The notes beneath the pieces are model-generated. The model was given only the letters and a program-made list of their open reading frames with translations, did not search any database and was not told the DNA's origin. From Chitinophaga pinensis (GTDB lineage Bacteria; Bacteroidota; Bacteroidia; Chitinophagales; Chitinophagaceae): DNA of 64,000 nt. Of the stretch, positions 44,998 to 53,477 are shown piece by piece; position 1 is the first letter of the stretch, and each line of letters begins with the position of its first letter. The position numbers and the translations under genes were made by a program. The stretch lies in NCBI GenBank assembly GCA_945862385.1, contig CAMAXV010000011.1:22160-86159 (forward strand). The letters run 5' to 3'.

Positions 44998-46968
44998 ATG
45001 CGGTCATTATTCAAAATCATGGCAATAGTCTGGATTATCATGCCACTCATACCATCTGCACAGGAAGAAATATCTGAAGAGCTACATGAAAACGCACTGG
45101 AACAGGTAGCATTAACGGATGATACCCGCTTGCTTCCAGACATTACAGACAACTTTATATTCGGCAAATATGACCGAATCTCGATCAATAAAGTCTCCCA
45201 CGACCAGCTTATCTCCTGGGGTCTTTTATCTCTGTTGCAAATACATGCTTTCTTATGGTACCGGGAAACAGTGGGTGCATTTATCAGCCTGTTGGAGCTC
45301 CAGGCAATCCCACATTGGGATCCTGATATCATTAAAAAAGTACTCCCCCGTTTTAAAACAAACATTGAAGAAAACCGTCTCCCGGGTATGCGGCAAAGGT
45401 GGAAAGAAGGGAGTCATATTTTCCTTTACAGAACAGGTGGCAAACAGGCAGACAGTACCGCGAAAAAATCAGCTAATCAACCACAGTTACTGACTTACAG
45501 ATTCAGGTTCAGAACTTTAATGCAATGGGGGATAACACTGGAAACTGATGCAGGTGAGGCCCGCATACCTGACCACACAAGCGCTTATCTGAAATTAACA
45601 GATCTGGGGCTGATCCGCCAGCTGATTGCAGGCGACTTTACGGTGAACCTTGGCCAGGGTTTGATACACTGGCAGGGATTTGCAGTTGGCGGTTCGGGTA
45701 TGTTAAACAGCTTCAGACAGGGAGACGTTTTTAAACCCCATACAGGCAGAGATGAAAATATTTTTCACAGGGGCCTGGCACTGCATCTTACAACAAACAA
45801 ATGGGAAGCTGCGCTCTTTGTAAGTCACCACCCTATTGATGCGAATACAAACCTTGATACGGTTTCCGGTACTGTGAAGATTTCATCCTTTCTGATTTCT
45901 GGACTGCACCGCACAAACTCAGAACTTGAAAACAAAAGGTCGGTCACACAAACCGGATTGGGTGGTAAAATCGGATTCAATTCCGGTAATCTAAAACTCG
46001 CATTCAATGCAGTTCATTTTCAATTTGACCACAGCATTGCAAAAAGGGATTTGCCCTACAACCTGTTTGAACAAAAAGGAAAAAGCTATCTAAACATGAG
46101 TTTAGACGGCGTATTGGTTACGCAGAGGGGATTGCTTTTTACAGAATGGGGAGTGGATAAACAAATGAAAACTGCATTTACTGCCGGATGGATAAGAAGT
46201 CTGGATAACAGGCTTGAAATTTCAATGCTCTACAGAAATATGTCGGCCCCCTATCAGGCCTGGCAATCTGGCTGCTTCAGTCAGTCTGGCCAGGCCGGCA
46301 ATGAAAAGGGATTTTATTTCAACATGAACTTTTCACCAAAGCCCGGTCAGCGTTTTGAAGCCAATTTTGATATTTTTAACCACCCCTGGGTCAAAGCACT
46401 GGCTGATGCGCCATCACATGGAAAAGTATCCTCCATGCAGTATATCTGGAAACCCAACAAAAAAGCAGAGTGGCTCATCAGGTGGCAACAAAGTGTCCGG
46501 TGGATGAATCCAGCAGGAAGCAATCAGGTCAATGGAACACTTGTCAAAAATAATTTAACCCGTGTCAGGATTCACCTTTCCTTCATTCCTCTGGAGTCAT
46601 TAACTGTGCGCATCAGACATGAATTATCATTTCTGATCCCGGACATGCAAAAAAAGGAAAAGGGTAGCCTCAGTTATGCAGAATTGATTTACAAACCGGC
46701 CATGAAACCATTCTCATTGAGTGTACGGTATACACTTTTTGATACAGAAGGATACAACTCAAGAATTTATGCCTATGAACGGGATGTTCCCGCATACCAC
46801 ACGATACCGGCCTTTTACACTGCAGGAAACAGGATTTATGCCATTATAAACTGGAAGTGGAAAAAAACAATGATGATTGCTGCTAAATGGATTACCGACA
46901 TCAGGGATGCTGAATTAAAACACGAATGGCGGATTCAATTAAGCTGGCAAGTCAACCGAGACAATTAA
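44998..46968 (+). CDS. Helix-hairpin-helix domain outer-membrane barrel protein
   Basis: This 656-residue exported protein has a signal peptide and an N-terminal helix-hairpin-helix region (about residues 55-115; INKVSHDQLISWGLL, YRETVGAFISLLELQAIPHW) of the ComEA type. A long region of alternating beta-strand pattern then reaches the C-terminus, consistent with an outer-membrane barrel (NLGQGLIHWQGFAVGGSG; final strand HEWRIQLSWQV). Such HhH-plus-barrel proteins recur in Bacteroidota without a proven function. A DNA-binding periplasmic domain on an outer-membrane barrel suggests a role in DNA transit, and dprA lies nearby; this is inference. Confidence 0.8.
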   Translation: MRSLFKIMAIVWIIMPLIPSAQEEISEELHENALEQVALTDDTRLLPDITDNFIFGKYDRISINKVSHDQLISWGLLSLLQIHAFLWYRETVGAFISLLELQAIPHWDPDIIKKVLPRFKTNIEENRLPGMRQRWKEGSHIFLYRTGGKQADSTAKKSANQPQLLTYRFRFRTLMQWGITLETDAGEARIPDHTSAYLKLTDLGLIRQLIAGDFTVNLGQGLIHWQGFAVGGSGMLNSFRQGDVFKPHTGRDENIFHRGLALHLTTNKWEAALFVSHHPIDANTNLDTVSGTVKISSFLISGLHRTNSELENKRSVTQTGLGGKIGFNSGNLKLAFNAVHFQFDHSIAKRDLPYNLFEQKGKSYLNMSLDGVLVTQRGLLFTEWGVDKQMKTAFTAGWIRSLDNRLEISMLYRNMSAPYQAWQSGCFSQSGQAGNEKGFYFNMNFSPKPGQRFEANFDIFNHPWVKALADAPSHGKVSSMQYIWKPNKKAEWLIRWQQSVRWMNPAGSNQVNGTLVKNNLTRVRIHLSFIPLESLTVRIRHELSFLIPDMQKKEKGSLSYAELIYKPAMKPFSLSVRYTLFDTEGYNSRIYAYERDVPAYHTIPAFYTAGNRIYAIINWKWKKTMMIAAKWITDIRDAELKHEWRIQLSWQVNRDN

Positions 46969-46981
46969 AGAAATGAAATAC

Positions 46982-46989
46982 TATCTTTG
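46982..46989 (+). promoter_or_regulatory. -7 box TATCTTTG of the DUF3467 gene
   Basis: This is an exact TAnnTTTG match 14 nt before the ATG at 47004. It lies just after the stop of the HhH barrel gene, so the small gene can be expressed independently. Confidence 0.55.
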
Positions 46990-47003
46990 TTACAAAGCGA
47001 ATC

Positions 47004-47312
47004 ATGAGCGACCAACAACAAAATCAACTCAACCTGGAGATATCTGAAGAAGTGGCAGAAGGTCAGTATGCTAACCTTGCAATCATCACGCATAGTCACG
47101 CAGAATTTGTAGTAGACTTTGTGAATGTAATGCCTGGAACTCCCAAAAGCAAGGTTAAATCCAGGATTGTACTAACTCCTCAGCATGCAAAAAGATTGTT
47201 GAATGCACTGGCAGACAACATTCAAAGATTTGAGGATGCAAATGGTGCTATAAGAGATTTTGAAGAAGTGCAGATACCCTTTCAGTTCGGCGGACCAGCA
47301 GCTCAGGCATAG
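47004..47312 (+). CDS. DUF3467 domain protein
   Basis: This 102-residue soluble protein matches DUF3467. Family segments are EGQYANLAIITHSHAEFVVD, FVNVMPGTPKSKVKSRIVL and TPQHAKRLLNALADNIQRFE. The fold and function are not established. It has its own promoter box and is followed after 21 nt by the convergent fabD. Confidence 0.9.
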   Translation: MSDQQQNQLNLEISEEVAEGQYANLAIITHSHAEFVVDFVNVMPGTPKSKVKSRIVLTPQHAKRLLNALADNIQRFEDANGAIRDFEEVQIPFQFGGPAAQA

Positions 47313-47333
47313 CATTTGTGAAAAGGTACTCCG

Positions 47334-48224
47334 TCAGTTGAATGATTCAACAGGTATCGCCTTGTTGATTTTACCAATGAGTCCCTGCAACACTTTCCCC
47401 GGACCAACCTCTGTGAAGCTGCTCGCTCCATCAGCTATCATGGCTTCAATGGTTTGTGTCCACCTGACCGGACCTGTCAATTGATCAATCAGGTTTTGTT
47501 TAATTTTATCGGGATCTGTCACAGGCCTCGCAGTTACATTCTGGTAAACCGGACAGGATGGATTATGAAATTTAGTGGCCATGATAGCGTCTGCAAGCTC
47601 CTGACGGGCAGGCTCCATAAGAGGAGAATGAAATGCACCACCAACCGGTAGTTTAATCGCTCGCTTAGCTCCTGCTGCCTTCATGCGCTCACAGGCAATG
47701 TCAATGCCTGCATTGGAACCACTGATAACAAGCTGACCCGGACAATTATAATTTGCCGGAACAACAACTTCACCTGTTTCACTGGTAATTTCTTTGCATA
47801 TTTTTTCTGCTACGTCATCCGCAAGGGCTAAAACAGCTGCCATGGCTGAAGGATTTGCTTCACAGGCTTTTTGCATGGCATTGGCCCTGATGCTGACCAG
47901 TTTCAACGCATCTGCAAAAGGTAATGTTCCATTTACCACGAGTGCTGAAAACTCACCCAGTGAATGACCTGCAACCATGTGTGGGGTTGCGCCTTCAATC
48001 ATTTTATAGGCTATGACGGAATGAACAAAAATAGCAGGTTGAGTTACATTTGTTTGTTTCAGATCTTCCTCTGACCCATTAAACATGATGTCTGATATCC
48101 TGAAACCTAGTATTTCATTGGCCTGCTCAAAAAACCTGCTTGCAAAAGCATTGCCATCATAATGATTCTTACCCATTCCTGGAAACTGGGACCCTTGTCC
48201 CGGAAAAACATACGCCTGTATCAT
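47334..48224 (-). CDS. fabD: Malonyl CoA-acyl carrier protein transacylase
   Basis: FabD loads malonate from CoA onto ACP for fatty acid synthesis. The 296-residue protein begins AYVFPGQGSQFPGMG. It has the catalytic Ser in AGHSLGEFSALV, a mid-protein Arg segment, and PVGGAFHSPLM with the catalytic His. Length and motif order are standard. It has a full promoter upstream (48241-48272). Confidence 0.96.
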   Translation of the reverse strand: MIQAYVFPGQGSQFPGMGKNHYDGNAFASRFFEQANEILGFRISDIMFNGSEEDLKQTNVTQPAIFVHSVIAYKMIEGATPHMVAGHSLGEFSALVVNGTLPFADALKLVSIRANAMQKACEANPSAMAAVLALADDVAEKICKEITSETGEVVVPANYNCPGQLVISGSNAGIDIACERMKAAGAKRAIKLPVGGAFHSPLMEPARQELADAIMATKFHNPSCPVYQNVTARPVTDPDKIKQNLIDQLTGPVRWTQTIEAMIADGASSFTEVGPGKVLQGLIGKINKAIPVESFN

Positions 48225-48240
48225 ATACCCTCTTGTTCGA

Positions 48241-48272
48241 CAAAACTAATGAAATCGGGTGATTTTCTCAAA
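48241..48272 (-). promoter_or_regulatory. Promoter of fabD (TTTG-N20-TAGTTTTG)
   Basis: On the minus strand TTTG (48269-48272) is followed after 20 bp by TAGTTTTG (48241-48248), 16 nt before the fabD ATG. Both Bacteroidota promoter elements are present at good spacing. Confidence 0.75.
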
Positions 48273-48309
48273 GTAAATTCACTTAAAAACATACCCCGAA
48301 ATGATTAAT

Positions 48310-48906
48310 TTAATGCAGCTTGGACCCAATGAGGCGGATGAACTCACTTCTGGACTCATTGCGTTCAAACTCACCCCAGAATGCAGATGTTGTGGTTACA
48401 GAATTTTGTTTCTGCACTCCACGCATCATCATACACAGGTGCGAAGCTTCAATTACAACTGCAACGCCCAATGGATCAAGGGTTTCCTTTATCGCATTGA
48501 GAATCTGGGTTGTAAGCCTTTCCTGAACCTGCAAACGACGGCTGTATGTATCTACAACCCTTGCTATTTTACTCAATCCTGTAATATAGCCATTGGGAAT
48601 ATATGCTACATGGGCTTTGCCGAAAAATGGCAACATGTGATGCTCACAAAGGCTGTATAATTCGATATCCTTCACTATAATCATTTCACTGACATCTTCG
48701 TGAAATTTAGCAGATGCCAATATTGCCTTAGGATCTATCTGATAACCCTGCGTAAGATATTGCATGGACTTGGCAACCCTTTCCGGTGTTTTCAACAAAC
48801 CTTCACGCTCCGGATCTTCTCCTAGAAGCGAAATGGATTCCCTGTAATTCTCTATTAACCCTGAAGTTATTTTATCTTCAAATTGCTCAACCTTGATATA
48901 TGCCAT
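48310..48906 (-). CDS. folE: GTP cyclohydrolase I
   Basis: FolE converts GTP to dihydroneopterin triphosphate, the entry point to folate, biopterin and queuosine. The 198-residue enzyme has the zinc ligands in [20 protein letters not shown] and MMMRGVQK, and GLSKIARVV between them. It lies 18 nt downstream of the first PTPS-family gene and is probably co-transcribed, placing FolE with enzymes that use its product. Confidence 0.97.
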   Translation of the reverse strand: MAYIKVEQFEDKITSGLIENYRESISLLGEDPEREGLLKTPERVAKSMQYLTQGYQIDPKAILASAKFHEDVSEMIIVKDIELYSLCEHHMLPFFGKAHVAYIPNGYITGLSKIARVVDTYSRRLQVQERLTTQILNAIKETLDPLGVAVVIEASHLCMMMRGVQKQNSVTTTSAFWGEFERNESRSEFIRLIGSKLH

Positions 48907-48924
48907 GTGTGTAAATTGGAAAAA

Positions 48925-49353
48925 TTAGTTTGCAGGATATTCTACAAAATTCCTGGGTGTCTCATACAAACGTATTTGCAGGTCAAAATGTTCGGCGATT
49001 TCCGGCCTTAGTATCCTGTAAATGACTATCGCTATATTCTCTGCTGTTGGATTAATTGTCTTGAACTCTAATACGTCTTCATTGAGATTCCTGTGGTCAA
49101 ACCGGTCAAGTATTTTATCTGAAATGATATCAGACAGCACCTTCATATCCACCACATATCCCGTTAATGGATCAACTTCTCCGGTTACTTTAACGATAAG
49201 CTCGTAATTATGTCCGTGGTAATGGGGAAGGTTACATTTCCCAAAAACCCGGGTGTTGGTATCCTGATCCCAATCCGGATTATGTAACCGGTGTGCCGCG
49301 TTAAAATGCTCTGCACGGTAAACTGAAACACGTTCATTCTTCATCTTCTGCAT
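48925..49353 (-). CDS. 6-pyruvoyl/6-carboxy-tetrahydropterin synthase family protein (copy A)
   Basis: This 142-residue PTPS-fold protein acts on dihydroneopterin triphosphate. Zinc-binding histidines are in HFNAAHRLHNP and YHGHNYEL, and the catalytic Cys is in VFGKCNLPHYHGH. The Cys-to-HGH spacing (C-x5-HGH) is that of eukaryotic-type PTPS; E. coli QueD has C-x3-HGH. FDHRNLN and a C-terminal ETPRNFVEYPAN are also conserved. The next gene is folE. An alternative ATG lies at 49344. Product specificity (queuosine precursor or biopterin) cannot be decided here. Confidence 0.9.
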   Translation of the reverse strand: MQKMKNERVSVYRAEHFNAAHRLHNPDWDQDTNTRVFGKCNLPHYHGHNYELIVKVTGEVDPLTGYVVDMKVLSDIISDKILDRFDHRNLNEDVLEFKTINPTAENIAIVIYRILRPEIAEHFDLQIRLYETPRNFVEYPAN

Positions 49354-49405
49354 CCTTTGGAAGAATAAAACACAAAAGCAACAAAATTGTTTAGGATTTC
49401 AGCGT

Positions 49406-49822
49406 TTATTCTCCAAAATATTCTACAAATATACGGGGAGTTTCCACAAGCCTGATGCAATGAAGGGTAACGCCTGCTGGCATGTGCTGCAACAATTCAT
49501 GCCAGATTCCCCATACAAGATTTTCGATGGAACAAATTTTACCTGCCATAAAGGGCACATCGAGGTTGAGATTCCGGTGATCAAGCACATCTACAACCTG
49601 TGTCTTAATAATACTGCTGAGTAATTTGGCATCTACAATAAATCCTGTTTCCGGATTGGGTTCTCCTTTCACAGTAACCAATAACTCAAAATTGTGACCA
49701 TGCCAGTTTTCATTGGCACATTTACCAAATACCTCGTCATTCCGCTCTTTTGTCCAGGCAGGATTATACAGCTTGTGAGCAGCATTGAAATGTTCTTTTC
49801 GAGTAAGGTAAAAAACAGGCAT
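49406..49822 (-). CDS. 6-pyruvoyl/6-carboxy-tetrahydropterin synthase family protein (copy B)
   Basis: This 138-residue paralogue of the neighbouring PTPS gene has HFNAAHKLYNPAW, FGKCANENWHGHNFELLVTV (C-x5-HGH), LDHRNLNLDVPF and ETPRIFVEYFGE. The DVPF and ENLVWGIW regions are notably similar to animal 6-pyruvoyl-tetrahydropterin synthase. The ATG at 49820-49822 is chosen because the promoter box (49837-49844) lies inside the longer frame. With copy A and folE this forms a pterin block; the two copies may make different products. Confidence 0.9.
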   Translation of the reverse strand: MPVFYLTRKEHFNAAHKLYNPAWTKERNDEVFGKCANENWHGHNFELLVTVKGEPNPETGFIVDAKLLSSIIKTQVVDVLDHRNLNLDVPFMAGKICSIENLVWGIWHELLQHMPAGVTLHCIRLVETPRIFVEYFGE

Positions 49823-49836
49823 AATATAAAGGGATG

Positions 49837-49844
49837 CAAAGTTA
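49837..49844 (-). promoter_or_regulatory. -7 box TAACTTTG of PTPS copy B
   Basis: This is an exact TAnnTTTG match 14 nt before the ATG at 49822. The divergent mqnB gene starts 34 bp away, and the plus strand has only a near match (GAACTTTG at 49867-49874). Confidence 0.55.
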
Positions 49845-49877
49845 AGCAGCTTAAGGGAAATTGCAGAACTTTGAAGC

Positions 49878-50531
49878 ATGAAGATTCTGATTACTGCTGC
49901 AACTGACCGGGAAATGAACTTTTTTCGCAGGGAATTGGCCCTGGATGAAGCCCAAAAGTTAAGTCTGGCCGTTACCGGAGTCGGGGTGCTATCCACCATG
50001 TATAACCTGATGAAGGTTACTCAGGATAATAATCCGGATATCATTATTCAGTTAGGTATTGCGGGAACATTCAGCAATGAGATCGCTGTTGGAAAAGCTT
50101 TTGCCGTAAAATCAGAATGCACAGCAGAAATGGGGGTATGGGAAAACGAAAAATATATTGACATATTTGACATGGGACTTGCCGCTGTGAGTGAACCACC
50201 TTATGAACAGAAAAAATTAATTAACCCGCATATCCATTTACTCAACGCAGCAGGAGTGCCGGCAGTAAACGCCATAACAGTCAACAGGATAACAACAAGT
50301 CCTGAAGATATCTCACTTTATAAAAATCACTACAACCTGAATACAGAGTCCATGGAAGGTGCAGCATTGCACTACATTGGCTTGTCTGCACGGATACCAT
50401 TTATTCAAATCCGTGGTATTTCCAATCTGGTTGGAGAAAGAAACAAAAACCACTGGCGGATAGCTGAAGCCATGGGCTCTGCCGTAATTGCCTGTAAAAA
50501 TTTGCTTACCCAACTCAATGAACAACCATGA
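49878..50531 (+). CDS. mqnB: Futalosine hydrolase
   Basis: MqnB releases hypoxanthine from futalosine in the alternative menaquinone pathway. The 217-residue nucleoside-phosphorylase-fold protein has ILITAATDREMNFF at the start, the LGIAGTFSNEIAVG loop, ESMEGAALHYIG (substrate-binding Glu) and IRGISNLVGERNKNHW. It overlaps mqnD by 4 nt (ATGA), a strong pathway signal. Confidence 0.93.
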   Translation: MKILITAATDREMNFFRRELALDEAQKLSLAVTGVGVLSTMYNLMKVTQDNNPDIIIQLGIAGTFSNEIAVGKAFAVKSECTAEMGVWENEKYIDIFDMGLAAVSEPPYEQKKLINPHIHLLNAAGVPAVNAITVNRITTSPEDISLYKNHYNLNTESMEGAALHYIGLSARIPFIQIRGISNLVGERNKNHWRIAEAMGSAVIACKNLLTQLNEQP

Positions 50532-51367
50532 ACCTGACAATAGGATTATCGCCCTGCCCGAATGACACCTTTATTTTTGATGCTCTCCTGCATGGAAAAA
50601 TTGATACTGAAGGCCTGAAATTTACCCCCCGGCTTGAAGATGTTGAAACGCTGAATATGCTGGCCAGAAGCGGAGAGCTGGATATCACCAAAGTGAGTTA
50701 TGGCGCAGTTCCAAGACTGATTTATCATTACCGCATCCTGGATGCGGGTGGCGCACTTGGCCAGGGAGTAGGACCATTACTGGTGTCCAATATTCTCAAT
50801 AATGCAGAAGACTTGAATCCTGCTGTTCATACAGTAGCCCTTCCAGGGATAAATACAACTGCCCACTTGTTATTTTCAATGGCATTCCCGGAAATCCGAA
50901 ACAAAATCTTCATGCCATTTCATGAAATTGAAGATGCCATTATATCGGGAAAAGTCGATGCCGGCGTCATCATCCATGAAAACCGGTTTACGTATGCCGA
51001 AAAAGGGTTGAAGCAACTCGCAGAGCTGGGTGATTTGTGGGAATCGAAAACAGGTTTACCCATACCGCTGGGAGGCATTCTGGCGCGGAGAAGTTATGCT
51101 GTTCCACTCTTGCATAAAATCAACAGGATCATCCGTAAAAGCCTGGAATACGCCTGGGAAAACGCCGAAGAACTCCCGCCATTTGTAAAGGAAAATGCAC
51201 AGGAAATGTCTGAGGAAGTCATGAGAAAACACATTGACTTGTATGTAAACAAGTACGCTCTTGCTTTAGGTTCTGCAGGCAGGGCAGCGGTTTGGAAATT
51301 ACTCGAAACGGCTGCTACCATTCAACCAACGCCGGGGTTTGAGAGTTTTGAAGTTTTCGTAGACTAA
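50528..51367 (+). CDS. mqnD: 1,4-dihydroxy-6-naphthoate synthase
   Basis: MqnD converts cyclic dehypoxanthinyl futalosine to 1,4-dihydroxy-6-naphthoate. The 279-residue protein has the periplasmic-binding-protein-like fold of the family, with GLSPCPNDTFIFDALLHG at the N-terminus, ITKVSYGAVPRL, and GVIIHENRFTY with the catalytic His. It is translationally coupled to mqnB. It ends 8 nt from the convergent dNK gene. mqnA and mqnC are not in the window. Confidence 0.95.
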   Translation: MNLTIGLSPCPNDTFIFDALLHGKIDTEGLKFTPRLEDVETLNMLARSGELDITKVSYGAVPRLIYHYRILDAGGALGQGVGPLLVSNILNNAEDLNPAVHTVALPGINTTAHLLFSMAFPEIRNKIFMPFHEIEDAIISGKVDAGVIIHENRFTYAEKGLKQLAELGDLWESKTGLPIPLGGILARRSYAVPLLHKINRIIRKSLEYAWENAEELPPFVKENAQEMSEEVMRKHIDLYVNKYALALGSAGRAAVWKLLETAATIQPTPGFESFEVFVD

Positions 51368-51375
51368 AAGTCAGT

Positions 51376-52011
51376 TCAGAACAACCCGTATAGTTCTGCA
51401 TCAATTTTGGCTATGATTTCACCAAGGTGTTCTTCATTTTCAACAAACTTGGTTTTATCCACATTGATTACAAGCAGTGGTCCTTCCTTATAACCTTCAA
51501 CCCATTTGGTGTAATAATCATTTAACCGCTTCAGGTAGTCGAGGCGGATATTCTCTTCATAGTCCCTGCCACGCTTTTGAATTTGTCCAACCAGCGTTGG
51601 AACAGAAGCCTGAAGGTATATCATCAGGTCAGGCGGTTTTACCATCTGCCTGAGGTTCTGGAAAAAATCAAAATAGTTATCGAAGTCTCGCTTGCTCATT
51701 AACCCCATTTCGTGGAGGTTGGGAGCGAAGATGTAAGCATCTTCGTAGATTGTCCGGTCTTGTATAACTGTTTCAGTCCCTTTACTTATTTCAATCAGCT
51801 GATTCAACCTGCTGTTCAGGAAATAGATTTGCAGGTTAAAACTCCAGCGAGGCATATCTTCATAAAAATCATAGAGATAAGGATTCTGGTCCACATCTTC
51901 AAACTGTGGTATCCAGCGATAATGCTTACTCAGCATTTCTGTTAAGGTTGTCTTGCCCGCACCGATATTACCGGCAATGGCTACATGTTTTGGTTTTCTT
52001 GCTTTGGACAT
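51376..52011 (-). CDS. Deoxynucleoside kinase
   Basis: This 211-residue P-loop kinase phosphorylates deoxynucleosides for salvage. The Walker A is GNIGAGKTTLTEML. The substrate Glu is in PQFEDVDQNPYL, the ERS-like catalytic motif is QDRTIYEDAYIF, and the lid has the RGRDYEENI arginines. The dNK/dGK/dCK family is widespread in Bacteroidota; base preference is not evident. It is downstream of trpS on the same strand (46 nt gap). Confidence 0.9.
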   Translation of the reverse strand: MSKARKPKHVAIAGNIGAGKTTLTEMLSKHYRWIPQFEDVDQNPYLYDFYEDMPRWSFNLQIYFLNSRLNQLIEISKGTETVIQDRTIYEDAYIFAPNLHEMGLMSKRDFDNYFDFFQNLRQMVKPPDLMIYLQASVPTLVGQIQKRGRDYEENIRLDYLKRLNDYYTKWVEGYKEGPLLVINVDKTKFVENEEHLGEIIAKIDAELYGLF

Positions 52012-52057
52012 ACTATTTAATTCAGATATGGTTAACCGGGGCGAACAAAGTACTGAT

Positions 52058-53065
52058 TCATTTTGAATATACCAAACCCATTGCCTCTCTTACCAGCTCC
52101 ATGGTGGCTACAGCACTCTTCCTGGCCTTTTCAGCACCCATAGACATGACTTCATCCAAATACTTTTTATCATTCCGGATATTTTCTGCTTTTTCACGAA
52201 TCGGACTGATAAAAGTAACCATGTCTTCTGCCAGCTGCTTTTTCAGGTCGCCATACCTTATTGTACATTGCTGATAGGCCTCTTCAAAAAACCTGATGGC
52301 CTCTGGATTACTTACCAGCCGCATCAGCTGAAAAATATTTTCTATGTAATCAGGCTTAGGAGTATCAGGGGCAGCAGGACCTGCATCTGTCTTGGCTTTC
52401 ATAACTTTTTTCCTGATCAGTTCATCCGAATCAGCCAGGTATAGGGTGGCAAGCTGATTTTCACTCTTACTCATTTTGCCTGTACCATCAAGACTGGGTA
52501 CTTTAACGAGGTCTTCGCCGAAATTATAGGCCATGGGCTCAGGAAAAATTTCTCCATACCTGTGGTTAAACCGCTTGACAAAATTCCTCGACATTTCCAG
52601 GTGTTGTTCCTGATCCTTGCCCACAGGAACCCAGGTTGCACGGTGCAGAATAATATCTGCCGCCTGTAAAACGGGGTATGTAAGCAGTCCGGCATTGATA
52701 TTATCCGGCTGCAGCCTGGCCTTATCCTTAAAAGTGGTTGTCTTTTCCAGCTCACCGAGGTAAGCAAGCATATTGAGATAAAGATAAAGCTCTGATGTTT
52801 CCCTGATATGGCTCTGGCAATACAGTGCTGCCTTTTCAGGATCAATGCCACAGGCTATGTTTTCTGCAATTACCCGGTGCACATTCTCTTTCAATTCTTT
52901 CGTATCAGGATGCGTAGTAAGTGCATGGAGGTCAGCAACCATGAAATAACAGGTATAAGACTCCTGTAATTTTACATAATTGCGCATGGCGCCAAAATAG
53001 TTGCCCAGATGCAGATAACCTGTGGGACGAATCCCACTCATGACAATTGCTTTTTCACTGTTCAT
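52058..53065 (-). CDS. trpS: Tryptophan--tRNA ligase
   Basis: This class I aminoacyl-tRNA synthetase charges tRNA-Trp. The 335-residue enzyme has the HIGH-like PTGYLHLGNYFGAM at the start and the KMSKS motif in GTGKMSKSENQ. The ATG at 53063-53065 (MNSEKAIVMSG) is chosen because a near-perfect promoter has its -7 box only 4 nt upstream; a longer frame includes the promoter. It is divergent from gatC. Confidence 0.97.
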   Translation of the reverse strand: MNSEKAIVMSGIRPTGYLHLGNYFGAMRNYVKLQESYTCYFMVADLHALTTHPDTKELKENVHRVIAENIACGIDPEKAALYCQSHIRETSELYLYLNMLAYLGELEKTTTFKDKARLQPDNINAGLLTYPVLQAADIILHRATWVPVGKDQEQHLEMSRNFVKRFNHRYGEIFPEPMAYNFGEDLVKVPSLDGTGKMSKSENQLATLYLADSDELIRKKVMKAKTDAGPAAPDTPKPDYIENIFQLMRLVSNPEAIRFFEEAYQQCTIRYGDLKKQLAEDMVTFISPIREKAENIRNDKKYLDEVMSMGAEKARKSAVATMELVREAMGLVYSK

Positions 53066-53069
53066 GCCG

Positions 53070-53097
53070 CAAATATAATGAATGTATACTCCTTCAA
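53070..53097 (-). promoter_or_regulatory. Promoter of trpS (TTG-N17-TATATTTG)
   Basis: On the minus strand TTG (53095-53097) is followed after 17 bp by TATATTTG (53070-53077), which ends 4 nt before the trpS ATG. Both elements are present, and the spacing predicts a leaderless or near-leaderless mRNA. Confidence 0.72.
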
Positions 53098-53158
53098 CCA
53101 CACCATCCTATCTCATTTCCGCTCATCAAGTATTCCACAAATATGCCCGGATAATGAT

Positions 53159-53166
53159 TAAATTTG
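53159..53166 (+). promoter_or_regulatory. -7 box TAAATTTG of gatC
   Basis: This is an exact TAnnTTTG match 16 nt before the gatC ATG. No clear -33 element is seen. Confidence 0.5.
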
Positions 53167-53182
53167 CAATTAACAGACTAAT

Positions 53183-53473
53183 ATGGAACTGAACAGGGAA
53201 ATGACACTCAAACTGGCTGCTTTGGCCAGGCTGGAATTTACCGATCAGGAATTAGCCGGAATACAGGCTGATTTACAGCAAATGATTGGCTTTGTGGAAA
53301 AACTAAATGAGCTCGACACGTCAGGTATTGAACCTTTAACCCATATCAGCGGCGAAGAGAACAGACTCCGTAACGATGAAATAAAAGGTTCTGTATCTCC
53401 TGCCCTGGCACTTTCAAATGCACCTGCCCCAGCTGGCCAATTTTTTACTGTACCAAAAGTCATCAAAAAATAA
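53183..53473 (+). CDS. gatC: Asp/Glu-tRNA amidotransferase subunit GatC
   Basis: GatC is the small linker subunit of GatCAB, which amidates mischarged Glu-tRNA-Gln or Asp-tRNA-Asn. The 96-residue protein has [39 protein letters not shown] and RNDEIKGSV, the three conserved stretches of the family. gatA and gatB are not adjacent. It is followed 4 nt later by an ABC ATPase gene. Confidence 0.94.
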   Translation: MELNREMTLKLAALARLEFTDQELAGIQADLQQMIGFVEKLNELDTSGIEPLTHISGEENRLRNDEIKGSVSPALALSNAPAPAGQFFTVPKVIKK

Positions 53474-53477
53474 ACGC

